Shown here: positions 57,591 through 64,000 of the stretch, piece by piece | Layout: the number at the start of each line of letters is the position of its first letter | Numbering within the stretch: position 1 is the first letter of the stretch | Program-made: the position numbers and the translations under genes | Source: Dipteris shenzhenensis | Taxonomy: Eukaryota; Polypodiophyta; Polypodiopsida; Gleicheniales | Assembly: GCA_047967505.1 (NCBI GenBank) | Contig: CM106539.1 | Reading direction: 5' to 3' (one strand) | DNA length: 64,000 nt | Notes under the pieces: model-generated | Databases searched by the model: none | Told to the model about the DNA's origin: nothing | Seen by the model: only the letters and a program-made list of their open reading frames with translations

Positions 57591-57649
57591 TTGACGTAGT
57601 GTAGGAGGAGAGGAGTCGACATAGTGAATAGACCTACTCCTTGTGATTA

Positions 57650-58090
57650 CTGGGATCTACAAGCAATTGAGAGTAGCCTTTGTTGGTGATATAGGTTTTG
57701 ATAGAAGACTTGCTGCTATGAGCTTCAATTTTAATGTGCAGAGATTTTGCAATCCCAATCGTGTTGCATCCTCTAGGCAAATGTTTAATTTTCCCATTGG
57801 CTCTACCTTCATTGCATAATTGAGAAGGTGGTGTGATATCGCGGAGTGCATCACACGTTGTATGTTTATGTGGGCTCCCCATAAGATCAGTAGTACAAGA
57901 TGGTAAGGAATGACATTCCGATGCTCGAAAGTAAAGCCATCTTTGTGCATGGGGATCTAGGGTTGGTTCAGGGGTCAATTGTACCTCAAAAGGAAATTCA
58001 TGCTTACATGAGTGATGTGCTAGTCTTGTGTAGTAGCTTCTTTGGCAAATATGCAAATGTTTTGATAATACTAGATTGCACACTATTGTA
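57650..58090 (-). pseudogene. Helitron-like N-terminal (Rep-side) fragment
   Basis: Minus strand: CKHEFPFEVQLTPEPTLDP, then in a second frame KDGFTFEHRNVIPYHLVLLI, LWGAHINIQRV and HHLLNYAMKVEPMGKLNI. This follows the Helitron pattern CxxGFPxxx...RNxxVVPYNPxLLLxxxxHINIQxxxxxxxxxYLLKYAMKxEPxGxL. A frameshift separates the halves. The HUH nuclease motif is not visible in this fragment. Together with the helicase downstream it marks one decayed Helitron on the minus strand. Confidence 0.7.
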
Positions 58091-58142
58091 GTTTGAAGCT
58101 GTGCATCATCTTGTCCAAGACTGTATGCATTAATCTCATTTC

Positions 58143-58385
58143 TTATCTGTGGACAATCGTCTTCATGAACCCATAGTATGAGGGGATCTCATGTTTTGTA
58201 TTTCGTATCAAACAACGTGGTGGTTGATGTGGCCTAGAAGACCATTTGATGATAGTATGTATTTGCACATGAATAAAAAGGAACTGTGTGTGAAATAGAG
58301 TCACGCATTCAACTAAACAATCTTTCCATGAGAATACGGTCTTCATATGCGTGACCAAGTACTTATGGAACAAATTAGAAAACAC
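58143..58385 (-). pseudogene. Possible upstream part of the Helitron
   Basis: Open for 80 codons (HQPPRCLIRNTKHEIPSYYG and similar). It continues the orientation of the Helitron fragments, but no motif is recognised. Confidence 0.3.
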
Positions 58386-58399
58386 ACTAGCAAAAGGAT

Positions 58400-58490
58400 G
58401 ATGGCAAATGAGCCATCAAAGAGGCTTACACATAAGCTACTGAAGATGGCAAGTGACCCATCAAAGAGACTTATACATAAGCGTGCTGAA
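58400..58490 (+). repeat. 45 bp tandem repeat
   Basis: GATGGCAAATGAGCCATCAA and GATGGCAAGTGACCCATCAA start the two copies (58400 and 58445). In frame it reads MANEPSKRLTHK and MASDPSKRLIHK, so a coding origin is possible. Confidence 0.75.
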
Positions 58491-58499
58491 GAGATGAAT

Positions 58500-59878
58500 C
58501 TTGCTCTAAGGCTTGCAGATTAGCCAATTAGAATAGAATACAATTTCTTTGTACATAGATTTGTTACAAAGATGCAACGAAATCACATTTTGAGTCTCAT
58601 TTTTAGGCCTCTTGAGTCTACTTTCCTAAGATTTGCAAATGTCATGTAGTAGCATCGTGCATCCATCATGCATACCAAATCTAAAAGTTTAAGTGCATAA
58701 ATACACATCAATACAATCTCTCCAAAAGAAATTGACTCCCCACAAAAATATAAAGGCAATCCAAAACTTTAGCAAAAAAAACTTCAATACCTTAACAAGA
58801 TAGGAATTGAATTTTTATCATTCTCTAAAGCAATACAAGACTAATAGAAATTTGGGTCAAATAGTCAAAGAGAAACTGGGAGAAGTCGACAATCTAGTAT
58901 CTCCTAAAGAATGAATAGATGGAGGACTTGACCTATGTTCCATATGAACCTAAAAAGGTTCTAGATAAAACACTAAAACAACTTAGAGACAGGATTATTA
59001 ATGGGTGTTATATTAAAAGGAAAGATAGACCAAATGAAGATTCAACTTGGGAGAAGATGCTAACTTAAAGAAATATTTCCTTTTTAAGTTCAAAGTACAT
59101 AAATACTTGAAGGGGGTTTAAATCCCTAGCTAAACTCAATTAGCTAGTGACTCACCTTTGATTTAAGGGAGACCCTAGTGGGTAGACTCAAGAGGTGAGG
59201 ATGATTAATCATAGCTAGCATATTATTTGGTGGTAGTTTAAAATGTAATGGGGCTTATATCCATGGATTGTGGCTACATATTGGCATAGGGGTTCAATAT
59301 GGAGGACACTGACGAGAGTACCTAAACAATGATTCCTACTAGAGGTTGTATTTGGCAAGCTAGGTTTCCCTTATGCATGGGGGTTCCATGGTATGGAATG
59401 TGGAGATCTATTGATCTAGATTCATGTCATGTATATTCGCTATGGACTCCGATCTCAAGGGTGATCTCATCGCTCTATGGTGGGGTGATGAGCTCTAGAT
59501 GAAGGCCTCAGTGGTTCAATTTGATGAAGATGACCTTGGTAGGGCAAATAGGGTGGGAGTCATCTCAGTCTCCTAGTGAGGGCTTGAAGTCTCTTAAATT
59601 CATACCTCTTTTATTCTAAATTGATTACTCCTAAGATTTCTGAAATGGAAAAACAATCCAAAGGACTAGATCCTTTTAATACTCTAAGTGAACTATGTAG
59701 CATGTCAACCCCATAAGGCATAATATTTCAAAGATTTGGATGGAAGTGGTGGAACCCTTTCTTTGTAAAGCAAACATTGCTTATAGGAAACTTGGGATGT
59801 CAAAAGATGCATGTGATTTTGACTAGAAATGTGAGGAAGAAAGAATACATCAAGAGTTTATGATTTGCTTCTAGTAAA
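58500..59878. other. No recognisable gene
   Basis: AT-rich. Reading ENLVSPKE- or KRKDRPNED-like patches near 58880-59060 gives no convincing domain. It is the left flank of copia element C. Confidence 0.4.
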
Positions 59879-60079
59879 TGTTGGTATTATCCACCAAAAT
59901 TTACTAACTGAGAGTGCTCTCAACGGAAGCAAGAACGGAAGAAGGAGAGAGAGAGACAGAGAGCCACACAAGTTTGGTGGGTGCAAAAACCACCCTAATC
60001 TTCTTTTTCATTCATTTATATATGTGTTTGAGTATTGTACATAACCAAGGTTAAGGCACAGTGACCTTTAACCCCCACA
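59879..60079 (-). repeat. Element C 3' LTR
   Basis: TGTTGGTATTATCC ... AACCCCCACA in plus reading, about 201 bp, with a minus-strand TATATAAATG box at 60015-60024 and a GA-rich tract (59943-59965). AGTGCTCTCAACGGAAGC follows the left end, similar in wording to the LTR ends of Tnt1-type elements. The right border is placed by the adjoining PPT. Confidence 0.75.
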
Positions 60080-60090
60080 ACCTCCCACTT
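60080..60090 (-). promoter_or_regulatory. Element C polypurine tract
   Basis: Minus-strand AAGTGGGAGGT directly before the LTR, the usual PPT wording of plant copia elements. Confidence 0.75.
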
Positions 60091-60132
60091 AAAGGACAAT
60101 GTGCCTTTAAGGGAGAACAACCAGTGGGCATA

Positions 60133-61788
60133 CTATCTAATGCCCATCAATACACGACAATACTCAAACCGCTGACTAGGTAGACTCTTTGTCAGCATAT
60201 CTGTAGGGTTATCATCTGTATGAACCTTGACAAGCTCTATGCACTTGTCCTCAAGTACCTCCCTGATGAAATGGTACCTGACCTCAATGTGTTTGGTCTT
60301 TGCATGAAAGACCGGATTCCGTGCTAGTTGAATAGCACTCATGGAATCACTATGCAATGTCGGTACACCTGTATGAATCCCCAAATCTCCCACTAGCCGA
60401 TCAAGCCATATAGCCTCCTTGCAACCCTCTGTGGCTGCAACATACTCAGCCTCTATGGTAGACAAAGCAACGCACTTCTGTGCATGAGACATCCACGACA
60501 CTGCACCACCTGCAAAGGTGAACACATAACCGGAAGTGGATTTCCTACTATCCACATGCCCTGCATAGTCTGAATCTGTGTACCCAAGTACACGCATGTC
60601 TCCTTTACCAAAGCAGGTGCACATCTCCTTGGTACCCTTCATGTACCTCATGATGCACTTAACTGCCTCCCAATGCCTCTTTCCTGGATTAGCCATATAC
60701 CGGCTAACAACTCCCACTGCAAATGTAATGTCTGGTCTAGTAGCTATCATAGCATACATAAGACTCCCAACTGCTGAGGCATAAGGAACCTTGGCCATCA
60801 TGGCCCTTTCCTCATCTGATTTGGGACCATCTGTATGACTCAGTTTCACATATGGAGGCAATGGAGTACTCACTGCCTTCCCCCCCTCCATATTGAAATG
60901 CTACAATACCTTTGTAACATACTCTTTTTGTGAAAGCCAAAGGAGTTTCCTACTCCGATCACGCGTGATGCGCATACCAAGAATATGACCTGCAAATCCC
61001 AAATCCTTCATATAAAAGGCCTCATGCAACTTGGCCTTTAATGCATCTAGCTCATAAGTATTCTTGCTAGCCAATAGCATATCATCCACATATAGTGCCA
61101 GGATTATCAGGCTATTATCCTTAGCCCTTTTAGTGTAGAGGCAGTGATCAATTTCACTCCTTCTAAAACCCTGGGACCGAATGAAAGCATCAAACTTCTG
61201 ATACCATTCTCTAGGTGCTTGTTTAAGACCATAGAGACTCTTCTTCAGCTTGCAAACTAAATGCTCTTTGCCCTTTGCTTCAAAGCCTTCCGGCTGCACC
61301 ATGTAAATTTCCTCATGCAAATCCCCATGCAAGAAAGCTGTCTTGACATCCATCTGCATAAGCTCCATATCCTCTGATGCCACTAGTCCAAGCATGCATC
61401 TAAGTGTGGTCATCTTCACAACCGGAGAGAATATCTCATCAAAGTCCACACCCTTCTCTTGCTTGAACCCTTTAGCAACCAAACGGGCCTTGTACCTAGG
61501 CACATCATCACCTGTGACCTTCATTTTGTAGACCCATTTACATGGCAATGCTTTCTTTCCATGTGGCAAAGAAACCAAGTCCCAAGTCTTATTCTTCATA
61601 AGTGAACTCATCTCTGATTGCATAGCATACTTCCATTTGCATTGATCCTCACGCATCATAGCCTCTCTGTAGCAAGAAGGCTCCCCACAATCAATAAGCA
61701 TCACATAGTCTACCCCTGGAACAAACTTATTAGGTGGTCTAGACACTCTAGATGATCTTCTCAAGGGCATTTCAGCTTGTTGTCCCAC
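60133..61788 (-). pseudogene. Element C RT and RNase H
   Basis: From 61788: SLMKNKTWDLVSLPHGKKAL, LMQMDVKTAFLHGDLHEEIY, KKSLYGLKQAPREWYQKFD and LALYVDDMLLAS with an intact YVDD. TAG 60901-60903 interrupts before MEGGKAVSTPL. RNase H shows GYTDSDYAGH, STIEAEY, HSDSMSA and TKHIEVRYHFIRE, and ends with a normal TAG at 60133-60135. Apart from the TAG at 60901 and the one at 61789 the reading frame is clean, so the decay is recent or limited. Confidence 0.92.
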
Positions 61789-62823
61789 CTACATACCAAC
61801 CACATTTGGCTCATCATTTCCACCAATAGATGATCCATCATCTACCCTTGATTGTATAGCTGTGGGAGTACTTGGTGGTACCATTTCTTGCACATTTGGT
61901 GCATGGACAGCTTGCTGTCTATCAACATATGCAGGTGGATTCACATCCTGGAAAGTGATTCTCCTCATTTCCACATCCCTCATGGGTGCCTTATGCATCT
62001 TCTTCTCATTGAAGACCACATCATGGCTGCGTATGATCTTCTTTGCTTCTGGATCCCAGAGACGATAGCCCATCTCTCCACTTTCACCATAACCCAGAAA
62101 GATGCATTTCCTAGACTTAGGATTTAGCTTCTTTCGAAGCTCTTTTGGCACATGTGCATATGCCTCACACCCAAATATATGCAAATGACAGTAAGAGAGC
62201 TTCTTGCCACTCCATGCCTCTTCAAGAATACCACCATCCAAACTCTTACTAGGTGATCTATTGATCACATGCACTGCAGTCTTCATTGCCTCAGCCCAAA
62301 ACCCACCAGAAAGGCTTGCATTGGAAAGCATGCATTGCAACCTTTCTTGAATGGTACGGTTCATCTTTTCTGCAACTGGATTTTGCTCTGGAGTATGAGG
62401 GGATGTGAGCTCCCTCTTAATCCCACGTGTATCACAGAAATGCTGAAAGTCATGAGAGAGATACTCTCCACCATTGTCAGTCCGTAGGCATTTAAGCGTT
62501 CTACTTGACTGATTCTCAACCAAGGCCAGCCATTTCTGAAATACCTGGAACACATCACTCTTCCGAGCTATAGCATAAGCCCACACTTTCCTAGTTGCAT
62601 CATCAATGAATGTCACATAGTATTCAGCCCTGCCTAATGACCATGTAGGCATGGGGCCACATACGTTTGAATGCACCAAATCAAGCTTTTCAAACTCTTT
62701 CTTTTCCCTTCTTTTATGGGCTGATTTAGTCTACTTCCCATAGAGACAATGCTCACAAAATTCAAAATCAGAGAAACTCAAATGCGGTACATAACCCAAA
62801 CGGCATAAGAGTTTCATTCCATT
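61789..62823 (-). pseudogene. Element C integrase
   Basis: The pre-integrase zinc part ends CEHCLYGK, then TAG 62731-62733. Core: LVHSNVCGPM, with Asn (codon 62665-62667) where the first catalytic Asp belongs, then RTDNGGEYLS, then NPVAEKMNRT keeping Glu. C-terminal: SRKCIFLGYGESGEMGYRLW and IIRSHDVVFNE. With the first Asp missing, strand transfer is not expected. TAG 61789 ends the segment and the frame continues into RT. Confidence 0.9.
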
Positions 62824-64000
62824 CTAGCTAATGTGCCCCAACCTGCAATGCCACAAAGAAGTGCTTGGCTGCTCGGTTATTGCAACAACATGATCAAATA
62901 CCCCTGATACATGTAAGGGATACAAAGTCCCACACTTGGCACCCTTGGCCAAAAGCATAGAGCCCTTCTGAATTTTCCAACTCTGAAAGCCAAAAGTGGT
63001 GTGAAAACTAGCATCATCTAGCTGACCCACTAAAATAAGACTCTTGGTCAACTTAGGCACATGTCTCACATGTTTCCAAATAAATGCAAACCCATTTGCA
63101 AAAGAAAACTTTATGTCACCTGCTCCCACTATGTCACATGCATAGTCATTTCCAAGATGCACACAACCTGTCTTTCCATCGTCATAAGTGGAGAACCATT
63201 CCCTATGGGGAGTAACATGGAATGAAGCACCACAATCCAAAATCCAGTCCTGGGAATATGCATCATCTGAAGTGGTAAGCAACTCTGCAAATAAACTAGA
63301 CATAAAAAGAACGCCATTGTCACTATCATGTGTGACTGCATTGATCTCCTCAATCTTCACTTTTCCTTTGTCCTCCCTTGGACTCTCTTCCTTTTGATTC
63401 GCACCCCAATTTGCATTCTTTTTCTTATCCTTTTGCTCTCTTTTCAGCTTGTAGCAATCCTTTTTCATATGGCCCTTCTTGCCACAATGGTAACACTCAA
63501 TGTTCCGTGCCCTAGATTTGCTACGAGACTTCCCTCTTTCTTGGGACTTCCCCCTGAACTGTGATCTGCCCCTTTGCACATTTAAGGCTGCATCCTGCTT
63601 GTTGCCGTCCATAGACTTCCATCTAATCTCCTCAGCCAACAAGCTACCCACAACATCATCAAATTTCAGTACTTCACTAAGTGCAGAGTTACTGACAGCT
63701 GTACGGAAGGTATCCCATGAGGATGGCAATGAACATAAGAGAAATATTGCCTTAGCCTCCACATCAAAATTCATCTTCTGAGCCTAAAGCTGGCTGAAAA
63801 TAATATTGAATTCATTCAAGTGAGAAGCAATGGAGACCCCTTCCTTCATCTGCAGCTCAAACAACCTCTTCATGAGGTAAACTTTATTAGAGGCAGTTTC
63901 CTTCTCATAAGTGGCGCACAATTTCTTCCACAAATATTCCATAGTCTACTCATTTACTACTGTGAAATAAACTGACTCTGCAAGATGAAGTCTAATAGTA
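62824..64000 (-). pseudogene. Element C gag and protease (5' part beyond window)
   Basis: From the window edge: TMEYLWKKLCATYEKETASN, YLMKRLFELQMKEG, TAG 63946-63948 and TAG 63784-63786, AKAIFLLCSLPSSWDTFRTA, KFDDVVGSLLAEEIRWK, and a complete zinc knuckle CYHCGKKGHMKKDC. Protease reads WILDCGASFH, with Cys (63232-63234) instead of Ser in DSG. Then HVRHVPKLTKSLILVGQL and WHCRLGHIS, followed by TAG 62824. The gag start lies outside. Confidence 0.9.

Larger units (their letters stand above)
59879..64000 (-). mobile_element. Ty1/copia element C, cut by the window edge
   Basis: Minus strand. 3' LTR 59879-60079, PPT complement at 60080-60090, then RNase H, RT, integrase, protease and gag, running out of the window at 64000. 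The whole gag-pol is in one frame with no frameshift and is interrupted only by six TAG codons. The 5' LTR lies outside. Confidence 0.92.

Noticed and set aside
60133-64000. Alternative genetic code with UAG as glutamine
   Set aside because: The gag-pol of element C itself ends on TAG, and other loci in the window also carry TGA and TAA as premature stops; methylation decay explains the pattern more simply.

Overview
The window looks like nuclear DNA of a land plant with a large, repeat-loaded genome. Evidence: three Ty1/copia elements with plant-type tRNA-Met primer sites (TGGTATCAGAGC or close), a plant-style Helitron, several LINE and Ty3/gypsy remnants, spliced exons with GT-AG introns, long AT/ATAC/CT microsatellites, and no bacterial-style gene packing. 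The Helitron wording and decayed LINEs would fit a non-seed plant (fern, liverwort or similar), but the sequence alone does not settle this. I see no intact host gene; everything protein-like is a mobile element or a decayed gene.

Layout. 1-2600: tandem array of ~0.7 kb units, each with a ~390 bp inverted repeat and expandable microsatellites. 2836-6390: AT-rich DNA with small tandem duplications. 7450-10040: cluster of ~100 bp near-perfect palindromes centred on GATATC. 10698-14697: decayed multi-exon gene with a ParB-like N-terminal part (GNHR motif) and a DNA-methyltransferase-like C-terminal part (DVPIG ... GCGTGP); this is the most interesting item. 14700-20000: mostly unassigned, one unidentified minus-strand ORF pair. 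20040-24350: LINE and gypsy RT remnants, the LINE/gypsy block present twice. 25225-25854: kinase-like pseudogene. 26600-29500: minus-strand LINE. 29580-29960: LTR-like promoter with primer site. 31555-34240: fragment of copia family A with the unusual order PPT-LTR-PBS-leader, fused to a gypsy RNase H remnant.

35744-43091: complete copia element A with 258 bp LTRs differing at 2 positions, a CCCCC target duplication, a ~2.5 kb leader holding a CCACRTCA-type minisatellite, and a broken gag-pol. 43376-43660: pure pyrimidine TCC tract. 44900-45900: compound microsatellites. 46900-47200: LINE tail. 48733-53858: older copia element B (minus). 54700-55560: LINE RT (plus). 56850-58090: Helitron helicase and Rep-side remnants (minus). 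59879-64000: copia element C (minus), running off the right edge, in one long reading frame interrupted only by TAG codons.

How it fits together: this is a graveyard of nested insertions. Nearly all premature stops I could interpret sit where the family pattern suggests CAG, CAA, CGA or TGG, i.e. C-to-T decay as expected for methylated DNA. Each copia element has lost one integrase DDE residue, yet element A has almost identical LTRs, so it was probably already defective when it moved and was mobilised in trans. Exon borders and frameshift positions are hand-read and approximate to a few bases unless stated otherwise.
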